This document shows positions 49,308-58,193 of a DNA stretch of 64,000 bases, piece by piece. The stretch spans positions 202,273 through 266,272 of the forward strand of contig NZ_LMHU01000001.1 of assembly GCF_001428505.1 (NCBI RefSeq), read 5' to 3'. How positions within the stretch are numbered: the stretch's first letter is position 1; each line of letters opens with the position of its first letter. Both the position numbers and the translations under genes were made by a program. Source of the DNA: Terrabacter sp. Root181 (GTDB lineage Bacteria > Actinomycetota > Actinomycetes > Actinomycetales > Dermatophilaceae). The notes under the pieces are model-generated. The model did no database searches. It had not been told where the DNA came from and saw nothing but the letters and a program-made list of their open reading frames with translations.

Positions 49308-49475
49308 GCCAGCGCGGTGGACGCTTCCGAGCCCCGAGGATCTTGGGGCAGCAAGCGCATTGACTCACGATGGGTGGTGCACAGCAGCCGTCGGGCGAGC
49401 CCGTGTCTAGGCGACGTTGATGCTTCTCCAAGATGCCCGGCAGCGGCTCAGTGACGTTACGGCCGGCGCAGCTGG

Positions 49476-49871
49476 TCAGCCGCTGGCCCTCTGGATCCGT
49501 CGCCAACCGCCGGCTCGGTTGTTGCTCACTATGGCTCTGAGGACCGCGAGCAGCGGCGCATGGTTGATCAGATTGCCGCGGTAGATCTGTATGGCGCGGG
49601 CCGTCTTGTTGCCTTCGCCCTGGTTGATGATGCCGTCTGGGTCAGGGACTGTCGGGTCGTACAGGAACAGGTTGATGTGGTCTCTCGTCGCCAGGAGGGC
49701 GCAGACATTGCCGTCCAGAACGAAGTACGGCTGGACCGACCGCTTGATGGTCTCTGTGATGTCCGTGTCTGCCTCCCAGATGATCTCTCGCAGCTCGGTG
49801 CAGATGTCCCGCTGCCACGGCGGGAGGCGGTCGATGTAGGTGTCGACTCCCGGATGCGCAAGCTCTCCCAT
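49476..49871 (-). CDS. DUF1801-type protein
   Basis: 131 residues: GVDTYIDRLPPWQRDICTELREIIWEADTDITETIKRSVQPYFVLDGNVCALLATRDHINLFLYDP and a C-terminal NHAPLLAVLRAIVSNNRAGGWRRI. Structurally like the DUF1801/YdhG fold (compare 31257-31643). TACGGT about 6 nt upstream of ATG 49871 fits a leaderless -10. Bases are less GC-biased than upstream genes. Confidence 0.75.
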   Translation of the reverse strand: MGELAHPGVDTYIDRLPPWQRDICTELREIIWEADTDITETIKRSVQPYFVLDGNVCALLATRDHINLFLYDPTVPDPDGIINQGEGNKTARAIQIYRGNLINHAPLLAVLRAIVSNNRAGGWRRIQRASG

Positions 49872-50010
49872 CGACCCACCGTAAGTCGGCCACGGCCTGG
49901 GACTCCACTGCGGCCGACTGACAGTGCGCCGGCTGGCGGCGAAAGGACGCGACCACTTGGCGGTGGTGCGGCATGTCGGACATCGCTGTCGTGAGGGCGG
50001 CGGTGTCCGC

Positions 50011-50498
50011 CTATCGCACCATGCGTATCTCGACCAGCCCGTCGAGATCTGGATCGACCTGCTCGGTCCCGTCGGCTGTGAATCCGTTCTTCTCGTAGAA
50101 CCGGCGAGCCCGCGCGTTGCCCTTGGCCACCCACAGTTGTGCAGGCCGCTCGCTGAGAGCCTGGTCAAGGAGAGCTTGACCGACACCGTGGCCGTAGCAG
50201 CTGGACAGCACGTAGAGCGCGTACAGCTGCTCATCGCGCTCCGGCGGGTGCCCTTGGTGGTCGGCGGCCGGACCGTGCATGACAAACCCCACGATTCGGC
50301 CTTCGCGCCGGGCGACACGGAACCGCTCCCCGGCATCCTCCTCCGAGAGAAGACCCGACCACATCACCTGCCGACTCTCGCGCGCGGCGTCATCGTAGAA
50401 ATGCTCTGGGAGCAGCTCTCTGTAGGCTTCCCGCCACGCCTGAACGTGGACCGAGGCCAGTTCCTCAGCGTCAGCAGTCTGTCGACACGGCCACTCAC
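50011..50498 (-). pseudogene. GNAT acetyltransferase with a probable 5' frameshift
   Basis: The C-terminal part from residue about 45 (RFRVARREGRIVGFVMHG, YGHGVGQALLDQAL, RARRFYEKNGFTADG) is an intact GNAT. The preceding region in the same frame reads RQTADAEELASVHVQAWREAY and LLPEHFYDDAARESRQVMW, the normal N-terminus of this group, but has no start codon before a stop. A start GTG at 50498 (VSGRV) is in another frame; one missing base near 50485 would join them. Alternatively, translation starts at GTG 50370/ATG 50367, giving a truncated protein. Sequencing error is possible. Confidence 0.55.
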
Positions 50499-50966
50499 AT
50501 CCTCACCGGAGACCCACGAGATGCGTCGCTCCGACAGCGAAGAACACTATCCCCAGTTCCGCACCGCATCGATGCCGAAGAGACCGTATCGCGGCGGTTA
50601 GACGCATCCACGCGTCCGCCGCAGCCAGCGACGAGGCTCCCGGAGTCCGGCACTCGCCGTGTCGCTCGGGCCTTACATTCGCTGGCATCACGGCTGGTCC
50701 GGAAACCTGCCGGGCCATCCGGCACTGATTGCGACGACGTACGAGGGCAGCGGAGAGGCGCCGCAGCAGTAGCCGGGCGCCTGCCGCAGGGTGGTCGCCG
50801 CCGGGAACGATGGTCAGGGAGGCGTGCGGGATCTTCTGCGCGCTTCGAGACCCGCCGGCGACGCACGCCAGGAGATCTCACAGGAACCGACTCGGGGATC
50901 CTGGCGTTTTCGCCCTGCGTCACCCAGCGCACAGACAGCACCGGGCCCGAAGCGCACCCTGACTGC
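50499..50966. other. Intergenic stretch, no supported gene
   Basis: 468 nt with short, overlapping frames on both strands that show no family similarity or codon bias. The composition is lower in GC than the flanking chromosome. Possibly decayed coding DNA; nothing firm can be said. Confidence 0.5.
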
Positions 50967-51215
50967 ATGAACACCAACAAGAGCATCAGATGCGCCATCG
51001 GTCGGCACCGCTGGCAGCCCACCCCCATCGCAGACATGCACGAACGGATCTGCGTCGACTGCGGCAGCCCCCGCTTCGACGCCTCGATCCACCCGGACCA
51101 CGAGGCAGGCAGCGGAACCGTCAGCGCCTCGGGTCCTGGCCCCGCACACTTCCTCTCCGGCGGTGGATTCGGCGGAGGGTTCGACGGCGGAGGGTTCGGC
51201 GGCGGTCTTGGCTGA
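50967..51215 (+). CDS. Small Cys-pair protein with glycine-rich tail
   Basis: 82 residues. C9 (SIRCAIGRHRW) and a CxxC (ICVDCGSPRFD) could form a small zinc site, as in short phage-like CxxGRHxW proteins. The C-terminal 20 residues are almost all Gly/Phe (GGGFGGGFDGGGFGGGLG). ATG 50967, no clear RBS. No known function; plausible but unproven as a gene. Confidence 0.5.
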   Translation: MNTNKSIRCAIGRHRWQPTPIADMHERICVDCGSPRFDASIHPDHEAGSGTVSASGPGPAHFLSGGGFGGGFDGGGFGGGLG

Positions 51216-51570
51216 CCAGCTCGTGCGCAGTGGCCGACCGCTGTCGTGACCTCGGTTGGTGCTGCCGGGTCGGGCGCCAGCCCAGACAAGCAACGCAGCC
51301 CTACAGCCCGACGGTAGCCCGATCGGGTTACCTCGTCCGCTCGCGGCGGTGTTACGCACCTCTGACAACCCCGCTTGAACGAGCGGACCATGTCCTGAGC
51401 GGGCCTATACATGCGGCAGAACGGGGCGCGACGTCACGGCTTCTTTGGCGCGAGGACCACGATTCACCGGCCGACAACGGCCGGATCCAGAATCAGATCC
51501 TCATGTTGCTCAACACCAGACGCGCAGCGCTCTCAGGCCGACAATCGACTAACGGGAAGGAAGGTCAGAA
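51216..51570. other. Intergenic stretch, no supported gene
   Basis: 355 nt, less GC-rich than the genes, with no convincing frame or hairpin. It ends with the promoter and RBS region (GAAGGAAGG) of the membrane-protein gene at 51571. Confidence 0.5.
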
Positions 51571-52368
51571 ATGACAGTGCACACAAGGGAAGTCGCCCCT
51601 GAAATATCCTCGCCGCATTGGTTAGCCCGGACGGTGGCTGCCATCGCCGCTCTCTTCTGGTCAGTCCTCTTCTTCGGGCTCATCGACCTTCTGGTCGTCC
51701 CTCTTCAGGATGCGCGCTTCAATGCGCACTACGTTGTGGGAACCTCATGGGGGCTGCTGTACACAGCTCTTGTCGCATGGCCTCTCGTAATGTTCGCGGT
51801 GCGTGCCCGATGGTGGATCTTCCTCCACATCGTCGGCGCGTCAGGCTGCGCCGTCCTCCTCGTCGGACTGGTCGGACGTATCCCGGGACAGGCCCTCGCG
51901 GGAGCCCTCGTCATCCTGTCGGCCGCCGCACCTCTCGTAATGTCCATGCGCTCGCTGTGGCCAGCCGCACGGCCCAGGCTTCGGGCCTGTCCCGCCACGC
52001 CGCTCGTCCTGGCGACGATCGCCGGGATCGGGAGCATCGCTCACGCGGTCGCGGTCGTGGCCGCGGTCCGGTCGAACGCGGTAGACGACAACACGTGGGA
52101 ACTGATGCACCTGCCCATGCAGGCCGCGTTCGGGTTCGCGGTCGCGGCAGCGGCATTCATCGCTGTGGTCGCCCGAGCGGTCGGAGCCAAAGGCTCTCGA
52201 CTCAGTGCGCTTCCGGCCTCGGTCTCGGCCATCTGGTTCGGATCCGTGTGCGCGCTCTACCCCGACGTGGTCGGAAGCCTCGGGGTGCTCCTGAGCATCG
52301 TCGTGATCGCGTGGGGGCTGGCCTTCGCAGCGACGGCCCTCCTTGGCCGCACACCGCCGGCCCTATAA
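51571..52368 (+). CDS. Multi-spanning membrane protein of unknown function
   Basis: 265 residues with about seven hydrophobic segments (first near 20-42, LARTVAAIAALFWSVLFFGLIDLL). No family recognised. Acidic residues are rare and no transport motif is seen. GAAGGAAGG precedes ATG 51571. It lies alone between two gene-poor stretches. Confidence 0.72.
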   Translation: MTVHTREVAPEISSPHWLARTVAAIAALFWSVLFFGLIDLLVVPLQDARFNAHYVVGTSWGLLYTALVAWPLVMFAVRARWWIFLHIVGASGCAVLLVGLVGRIPGQALAGALVILSAAAPLVMSMRSLWPAARPRLRACPATPLVLATIAGIGSIAHAVAVVAAVRSNAVDDNTWELMHLPMQAAFGFAVAAAAFIAVVARAVGAKGSRLSALPASVSAIWFGSVCALYPDVVGSLGVLLSIVVIAWGLAFAATALLGRTPPAL

Positions 52369-52690
52369 GGAGCCGGCCACATCGGGAGCCGAGTCCTGGC
52401 AGCGACCTCCGAAGGCGAGCCCACGAGACCCCGTGCCGCGCAGGCCCGATGGCCCAACAAGCTCTACTCCCAACTCCAGGCAGAGAGGGCCCAATAGCCG
52501 CCGAAGCCGGCGGCGAGATGAACCGCAAGCGCCAGCCCTACTCACGGCCTGAAGAACCACCTGCGCCGGAAGGCGGCGGAAGGACGCACTCGGCTGGCAA
52601 GCGGACGACGACGCCAGAGCGCCCAACAGAACGCGATGCACTAGATCGGTGAGCCTTCCGGGTAGCGGCGGTAGGGGGTCCGCGGCATTC
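52369..52690. other. Intergenic stretch with a doubtful small frame
   Basis: 322 nt. Only a 44-residue basic frame (52518-52652, MNRKRQPYSRPEEPPAP...) stands out; it has no RBS and low-complexity content, so I do not call it a gene. Confidence 0.45.
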
Positions 52691-53209
52691 CTACAAAGGG
52701 CTGATGGTGAACCTGCCGTCGTCCTCGATGAGCAGCACGCCGGCACCCTTGCCGAGCGGTTCGACGGTCTCACCCGTCAGGCCTGACACTGCAGCCTCGT
52801 TCGTCGGACTGTGTCCGACCACGAGGGCCCGGCCGCCCTCCGGAAGTGACTCGACGACGCCTCGCAGCGCTGCACCGAGGAGCCGCTCCTCGTGTTCGAC
52901 CAGGTCTGGGTCGATCCCGCGGATCTGCTCGGCCGTGGCGTCCTTACCCGCTGCTTTGGCAGCGGCCCGCCAGCGGTCCTCGACCAACGAGCGCAGCCCT
53001 ATCACCTCGGAGATGGGGGAGTCGTCCTGCCCGGCGGCGCGGCGCAGGATCCTGACCATCTGGGTGGCGCGGGCCGCGCCGGAGGAGATGAATGCGGCGT
53101 ACGGCGGGTGGAGTCCCTCGCGGCCGATCGCCTCCGCATCCGCCACACCTTGTGCGGTCAACTCGTCGCCGTCGTTGTCGGTGTGCCGCCGAAGCTCCAC
53201 GTAGCGCAT
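52691..53209 (-). CDS. Histidine phosphatase (SixA-like)
   Basis: 172 residues of the phosphoglycerate-mutase superfamily. VELRRHTDN holds the catalytic RH(T) pair, FISSGAARATQMVRIL is the second Arg region, and ALVVGHSPTNEAA has the second His. Length and simplicity suggest a SixA-type phosphohistidine phosphatase or small general phosphatase. ATG 53209. No two-component gene is nearby. Confidence 0.82.
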   Translation of the reverse strand: MRYVELRRHTDNDGDELTAQGVADAEAIGREGLHPPYAAFISSGAARATQMVRILRRAAGQDDSPISEVIGLRSLVEDRWRAAAKAAGKDATAEQIRGIDPDLVEHEERLLGAALRGVVESLPEGGRALVVGHSPTNEAAVSGLTGETVEPLGKGAGVLLIEDDGRFTISPL

Positions 53210-53637
53210 CCCTCATCGTGGACACAGGATCGCGAAGGGCACAAGCAAAGGACTCCGTTGACGCGGGGGCGGCATGGCTGGAGACGGCCCCCGGCATCGT
53301 GCGGGTGAGGCGTTGACCGGGGTGGAAGGACGCGCTAACGCTCCAAGGGGCGGACCGTATGTCATTCCGCGTCGGCACCTCTATCTGTCGCGGTCCCGAG
53401 CCTGACCGGGCTACGCCGCCAACGCGGCCGGACACCTAGAACGCATTGGAGGGGGCGTGGGTGCCCCACGGGATCTGGTGGATCCTCCTCAGCATCGCCG
53501 GCGACCGGATCTGCGGCTGACCCGCTCCGACAACAGCGTTCTCGCTGGTTCGGGCGGCCGCGCTCGCTTCCCGCGCGATTGCCGTGAATGTCGCCGTCGG
53601 CACAGACGGGCACCCGCAGGACCGGGACCCTCGTGGC
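53210..53637. other. Intergenic stretch upstream of GRDP-like gene
   Basis: 428 nt with no supported gene. A minus-strand frame ending near 53436 (LRRIHQIPWGTHAPSNAF) looks protein-like over its last residues but has no recognisable family; it may be a remnant. Confidence 0.4.
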
Positions 53638-54414
53638 ATGAACACGATGTCAGAGATGGTCCGATCCATCGTCCGAGGCGGGAACCGAGCGGCGGCCGAC
53701 CCGCAGTTCATCGCCGACTACGCGTTCCCGCCGGGCATGATCGACCGGGCCCTCGCGCGATGCCCCGAGTCCGCGAGGGCCCCGGTCCTCGAGGCCGGCC
53801 TGCGCCAGTTCTTCCTCGCTGCGGCAGCGGATCCCGACCTGCGGGCCAGCATGCCGTCGCGCGTCGTCGACGAGGCGTGGCACGAGTTCATCACCTTCAC
53901 CAGGGCGTACGACACGTTCTGCCAGCGGGCGTTCGGCAGGTTCCTGCACCACGAGCCCGAGTACCTGATGGCGTCGTCGGAGGCCACGGCCAACCAGACC
54001 ACGGTCCTACGTGGGACCTGGAGGACCGCGTGCCTGAGCGCCGGGCTGGATCCCGACACGACGCGTACCGCGCCAACCCTGTTCGCCGCGGACCTCTGGG
54101 CGGGCATCGACGAGGCCCGGACGTATGTCGCCACGTGCGGCTCGGGGGACGCCTGCACCACGTCGGACGACGTCGTATGCGTCGAGCATGAGCTGGGCGG
54201 GCCGGTGCAGCCGGAGCCGGCACGCCGCCGCCGTCACGCGCGAGTCGGACGCCGCGGAGACGGCGGGGGTGGAGACGGCGGGGGTGGAGACGGCGGGGGT
54301 GGCGACGGGGGTGGCGACGGAGGTGGCGACGACGGGGGTGGCGACGGGGGTGGCGACGGCGGAGGCTGTGGGGGCGGAGGCTGCGGGGGCGGAGGCTGCG
54401 GGGGCGGCGAATGA
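53638..54414 (+). CDS. GRDP-like protein with Gly/Cys-rich tail
   Basis: 258 residues. The core (residues 10-170) holds the signature VDEAWHEFITFTRAYDTFCQRAFGRFLHHEPE, which resembles glycine-rich domain (GRDP/DUF1399-like) proteins: W-H-x-F-I, FC, and GxFxHH could bind metal. A basic linker is followed by 55 residues of Gly with Asp, then three Cys (GGGDGGG...CGGGGCGGGGCGGG). Similar GGGGC tails occur in actinobacterial membrane proteins of the TIGR04222 type, but no membrane helix is here. ATG 53638 chosen as the first Met before the conserved part. Function unknown. Confidence 0.65.
   Translation: MNTMSEMVRSIVRGGNRAAADPQFIADYAFPPGMIDRALARCPESARAPVLEAGLRQFFLAAAADPDLRASMPSRVVDEAWHEFITFTRAYDTFCQRAFGRFLHHEPEYLMASSEATANQTTVLRGTWRTACLSAGLDPDTTRTAPTLFAADLWAGIDEARTYVATCGSGDACTTSDDVVCVEHELGGPVQPEPARRRRHARVGRRGDGGGGDGGGGDGGGGDGGGDGGGDDGGGDGGGDGGGCGGGGCGGGGCGGGE
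54256..54405. repeat. Gly-coding minisatellite
   Basis: Three 15-bp units (GGAGACGGCGGGGGT, 54256-54300), then 12-bp GGCGACGGGGGT variants, then three units with TGC codons (from 54361). It encodes the Gly/Asp and Gly/Cys tail and would be prone to length change. Confidence 0.9.
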
Positions 54415-54848
54415 GGCCAGATGAGGCATCGCACGTAGGGCACACGCACAGCGCCTCGTCATGTGAGCGGCCGGATCACCAGACCCATTGTGGTACCGCT
54501 TGAGAGGCTGTATCGGCAATAGCGTCCAAGAGCATCGCCAGCTCGGCTCCGCGTCGGGCGGCGAATCCCAGGTGCTGACCCCACGCGCGACCAGTGTGAC
54601 GCACTCCTCCCGCTGCCGGGACCACGGCGCCGGAACCGGCACCCCACGACGTGACGACTACACGTCCATGACGCCGTCCACACCCTCTGGTGTGGGGTCG
54701 TCGCTGGAATTCCAAGCGGTTCCACCCACGCACTCGGCAAGACCCCTGCACGCGGCGGACAGACGCAGGGGGTCGGCGCTCAGGTCCCGCTTCGGAGCTT
54801 GTCGAGTCGCCACCTGTGTTGCGTTCCAGGCGGTGGCATGCTCGGCGT
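54415..54848. other. Intergenic stretch, possible remnant
   Basis: 434 nt with no supported gene. A minus-strand frame ending at 54476 (LGFAARRGAELAMLLDAIAD...) looks protein-like near its end but cannot be assigned; it may be decayed sequence. Confidence 0.4.
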
Positions 54849-55712
54849 GTGAAGACGCAGGTGGTGTCGACGTCACTCGGTCCTGTGGAAGTGTCCTTGG
54901 CCGGTCCCGTCGGCGGAGCCGTCGTGCTCGCCTTTCCCGGGGGACACGCCTCGGCGGGCACTCCGCTCGGTTCAGACCTCTACACCAACCTGGGGTTTCG
55001 GGTCTTGGCCTTCTCCCGGCCTGGCTACGGCCGCACGCGCGTGGGTCCGCTGATGGCGGCCGAGTTCGTCCCTGCTGTGGCGGAGGTCTGCGACGGGCTT
55101 GGGATCAGCGAAGCGGCCGCAACCGTGGGAATCAGCTTCGGGGGACTCCAGGCGGTGCACGTCGCTGTCGCGCTGGGGCACCTGGCGCCTCGGCTGGTAC
55201 TGCACAGCTGCGCTCCGTCGACGTTGCCCTACCCCGACAGCAGGCTGGAGGCGGCGGCGGGCCCGCTGGGATTCTCTCCGGGGACCCAACGACTCACCTG
55301 GCGGGCCATCCGCGCGATGACGTCGTCGGACAGGGGTCTGCGTCTGATGATGTCGACGTTGTCGACGCTCCCGGTCGACTCGTGGTGGCACACGTGGACG
55401 CCTGCGGACCGCGCATCGGCTCGGGCGACCTTCGCGGCCATGGGTTCCGGATCGGGGTTTGTCACGGACCTTCGGCAAGGCGCGGCAGACCGGGCGTGCT
55501 ACCGCCACGCGGTTCTGCGGTCGGTTCCCTGCCCAACCCTCGTGACGGCGTCCCGACATGATCGTGGCGTGACTTTCGAACACGCCAAGGACTTCGTGCA
55601 CACGGTACCCAGGACCCACCTGTTCGACACCAACGCGCCCAGCCACTTCTACTGGGTGGGCCCCGGCCGGCTGGCTCTATCCAACGCCATCCACGACTTC
55701 GTCGTCGATTAG
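54849..55712 (+). CDS. Alpha/beta hydrolase
   Basis: 287 residues. GGAVVLAFPGGHASAGTPLG (oxyanion region), RPGYGRTRVGPL, nucleophile elbow TVGISFGGLQAVHV, acid near TASRHDRGVTF and His in NAPSHFYWVGP. Fits the alpha/beta hydrolase fold, with a lid region in the middle. GTG 54849 is used; no strong RBS. Upstream is gene-poor. Substrate unknown. Confidence 0.78.
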   Translation: MKTQVVSTSLGPVEVSLAGPVGGAVVLAFPGGHASAGTPLGSDLYTNLGFRVLAFSRPGYGRTRVGPLMAAEFVPAVAEVCDGLGISEAAATVGISFGGLQAVHVAVALGHLAPRLVLHSCAPSTLPYPDSRLEAAAGPLGFSPGTQRLTWRAIRAMTSSDRGLRLMMSTLSTLPVDSWWHTWTPADRASARATFAAMGSGSGFVTDLRQGAADRACYRHAVLRSVPCPTLVTASRHDRGVTFEHAKDFVHTVPRTHLFDTNAPSHFYWVGPGRLALSNAIHDFVVD

Positions 55713-55778
55713 CCAAAACGGACCCATTGCGGCAGTAGCACGCTCGTCGCAGCGGAGATGTTGGTCAGGCGGCTCAGG

Positions 55779-56243
55779 CTAGGCGCGCTGGTCCGCGGCC
55801 GAGGCTGGTTGTACCGACCAGTCCGCGGGTTCGTCGTCGGTGTCGGCGTCGGCGATCGCCTTGGTCTGGTGCACCTTGCCCGGCTGGTGGTGTTGCGGCG
55901 CATAAACGGTGTACACCTGCAATGGCTCGTCACCGATGTTGGTCACGTTGTGCCAGCTGCCGGCCGGAACGATGACGCACCAGCCGTCGGTCACCTCTTG
56001 GTCGAAGGTCAGCTCGTCCTTGCTGGGCCCCATCTGGGCTCGCCCGCGGCCGCTGTCGAGCCGGATGAACTGGTCGGTGTCAGGGTGCTTCTCCAGTCCG
56101 ATGTCGCCGTTCACCGGGATCGACATGAGCGTGACCTGCAGGTACGTGCCGCTCCAGACCACGGTGCGGTAGTTCGGGTTCTCGAGCGTCTCCCTCTCCA
56201 GGTTGAACGCCTGGGGACCTGGGCCGCTGTCAGCGATGCTCAT
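55779..56243 (-). CDS. Cupin-domain protein
   Basis: 154 residues. Motif 1 LMSIPVNGDIGLEKHPDTDQFIRLDSG and motif 2 CVIVPAGSWHNVTNIGDEPLQVYTVY give the metal-site pattern G-x5-H-x-H/D-x(3-4)-E/Q-x6-G and G-x5-P-x-G-x2-H. Small cupins of this type are common in bacteria; the enzyme activity is unknown. ATG 56243. Confidence 0.85.
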   Translation of the reverse strand: MSIADSGPGPQAFNLERETLENPNYRTVVWSGTYLQVTLMSIPVNGDIGLEKHPDTDQFIRLDSGRGRAQMGPSKDELTFDQEVTDGWCVIVPAGSWHNVTNIGDEPLQVYTVYAPQHHQPGKVHQTKAIADADTDDEPADWSVQPASAADQRA

Positions 56244-56639
56244 GGTTCGACCCTAGCCTCGCCCGAGCGTGGATGGACTGCTTCCCAACCAAGGCGGTTG
56301 CCACGCGCTGAAGGCAGCCTCCGTAACGAGGAAACGCCCGTCTAGGGGGGTGTGACGTTCCCTAGTGAAGGTAGGTGGCCGGAGGGTCTGCCCGGTCGCG
56401 GCCGATGTGACGCACCCTCGGTCTGCTGCTCGCGCCCCGGCGCACGCCTCGTCTACGGCACATCCGTGGTCACCTCAATGCCCGGCACCTGACTCGACTA
56501 CCAGCACATTGCCCGACCATCGCTTGATCAGCGGATTGTAGAAATGTCGGACGTTCGCGTATGACGCGCACCTCGCGACATGAGGGTATTCAGAGCCCGG
56601 TCATCTTCGTGCACGTCTTCGTTGTAGCCGGGATCCGAG
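56244..56639. other. Gene-poor stretch before the aldo/keto reductase remnant
   Basis: About 395 nt with no supported gene on either strand; lower GC than the rest of the window. Confidence 0.45.
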
Positions 56640-56870
56640 AGGCACCCGGGTCTCGGTCTCGGTCTCGCCGAGTGCGGTGCGATCGCGTAAGGAGGGCTCG
56701 GGCTGCGTGGCGCCGATCTGGTCGAGGGCGCTCGAGCCGGCGGGGTTGCCGGGGTTGGGGACGATCCAGGGGTTGCTCGAGCAGCCAGGCCAGGGCGACC
56801 TGCGCCGGGGTGGCCCAGTGCGCTGTCGCGGCCCGGCTGATGAGGTCGACCACTACCACTGCCCGGCAAA
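56640..56870 (-). pseudogene. Aldo/keto reductase remnant with frameshift
   Basis: The minus strand encodes VVDLISRAATAHWATPAQV and then ALAWLLEQ, the C-terminal AKR helix, then shifts frame: the following PWIVPNPGNPAGSSALDQIG is in the +1 frame and matches the AKR cofactor block (normally PWIVPIPGT). Only this end part is visible and it is broken, so the gene is dead. Most of the TIM barrel is missing. Confidence 0.65.
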
Positions 56871-56962
56871 CGCAAATACGTAGACAAAACCCGATATCCT
56901 TGGACGCCGCTATTGGCGGGAGAACCCGAAAATATGAGCAGTTTGTTCTAGTTGGAGGGGAT

Positions 56963-57160
56963 ATGGAACCAGAGACCAGACGTCCAGCGGACGAGGGGGA
57001 GGCATCCTCCAGGAACGTCGTTGGTGCCACTCACGCGTTCTTGCTCGATGTCAACGAGCAGCCCGAGATGACACGCATCAGTGCACAGGGCGCTGACAAC
57101 GAAGCCTTGAGGAAGTCCCTGACTGAAGTGAACGAGCGAGGACAGGCGAGTAGAACGTGA
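56963..57160 (+). CDS. Small protein coupled to the secreted gene
   Basis: 65 residues, hydrophilic (MEPETRRPADEGEASSRNVV...). GGAGGGG at 56954-56960 is a strong RBS a few nt before ATG 56963, and the stop (57158-57160) overlaps the next start GTG 57157. No family recognised. The arrangement supports a real, translated leader gene. Confidence 0.5.
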   Translation: MEPETRRPADEGEASSRNVVGATHAFLLDVNEQPEMTRISAQGADNEALRKSLTEVNERGQASRT

Positions 57161-58065
57161 GAGCCACACACGTGAGGATCGCAGGGTCACTGGCCCTGGT
57201 TATGGTTCTGGCCCTGATCCCCTTCGCGGCCGTGAGTAACGGCGCGTCGACCACGGCGCACTTCATCGCCAATCTTGGGGGAAGCACAGCACCAGCTGCC
57301 CTCGGCTACAACGTGTTCGACACCAGTCCCAGCAACGTGGGGAATCTTCCCAGTGGAGTACGAGGCCTGGTCTGGCTGGGACAGAAGTGCCCCACCACGG
57401 CAGATGCAAGTTTTCGGAGCGCCATCGACAATCTCAGTACCAATGAAGGGGTCTTCGGCTACTACTTGAGCGACGAACCCCACATCTCAGACTGCCCTGG
57501 TGGCCCGGCGGCCCTGAAGTCACGAACGGACTACATCAGGAGCAAGAACTCCAGCCAGTACACCTTCATCGTGCTGGATGACCAGGTGGACATGACACCG
57601 TTCCGTCCCGCTGTCACTGGGGTTCATCTGGTCGGCCTGGACCCGTACCCGTGCAGCATCGCCAACCCCCAGTGTGACTTGACCAAGATCGGACAGCGGG
57701 TGGGTTGGGCAGACACAGCAGGTATCCCACGATCACAATTGGTCCCGACCTTCCAGTGCTTCGGGCAGAACAACATCTCGGGTGGCTACTACACCCTGCC
57801 CACGGCGACACAGCTGCGCGCCATGCTGGCTGAGTGGGCCAAGTACCTGCCCGACCCGGTCATGGACTACTCATACTCATGGGGCAACCAGTCATCCTCG
57901 AACCCAACCCTGGTGAACTCGCCCGCGCTGCAGCAGGTGATGGCTGAGCACAACGCTGTTGCTGCGCCTACGGCAACCACAACGCCGCCGCCCACGGTGA
58001 CAGTCACGCCTACGCCAACGCGCACGAAGAAGCCGCATCCAACTCACTCCGGGCGGGCAGGCTGA
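57157..58065 (+). CDS. Secreted TIM-barrel-like protein of foreign composition
   Basis: 302 residues. Signal peptide RIAGSLALVMVLALIPFAAVSNG. Then FIANLGGS...GYNVFDTSPSNVGNLPSGVRGLVWLGQKCP, FGYYLSDEPHISDCPGG, VTGVHLVGLDPYPCSI, and a Pro/Thr-rich C-terminal tail (TPPPTVTVTPTPTRTKKP). The YYLSDEPH and DPYPC blocks resemble glycoside-hydrolase-like barrels; catalytic residues cannot be assigned. Codon use and GC (about 60%) differ from the neighbours, suggesting horizontal transfer. GTG 57157. Confidence 0.68.
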   Translation: MRATHVRIAGSLALVMVLALIPFAAVSNGASTTAHFIANLGGSTAPAALGYNVFDTSPSNVGNLPSGVRGLVWLGQKCPTTADASFRSAIDNLSTNEGVFGYYLSDEPHISDCPGGPAALKSRTDYIRSKNSSQYTFIVLDDQVDMTPFRPAVTGVHLVGLDPYPCSIANPQCDLTKIGQRVGWADTAGIPRSQLVPTFQCFGQNNISGGYYTLPTATQLRAMLAEWAKYLPDPVMDYSYSWGNQSSSNPTLVNSPALQQVMAEHNAVAAPTATTTPPPTVTVTPTPTRTKKPHPTHSGRAG

Positions 58066-58193
58066 GCCGCCCCGGGTTTAGGGAGGCTTCAATCCTTGGG
58101 AAGCGTGGAGTCGTGACGGGGACAGGTCCCGCAGGTTCCCGCCTGAGCTGAAGGCTGGGGGGTGGAGCCACTCCGCTGTGACTGCGGAGCTGC

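Noticed and set aside
54256-54405. Regular repeats resembling a CRISPR array
   Set aside because: In-frame Gly-coding minisatellite with no unique spacers and no cas genes.
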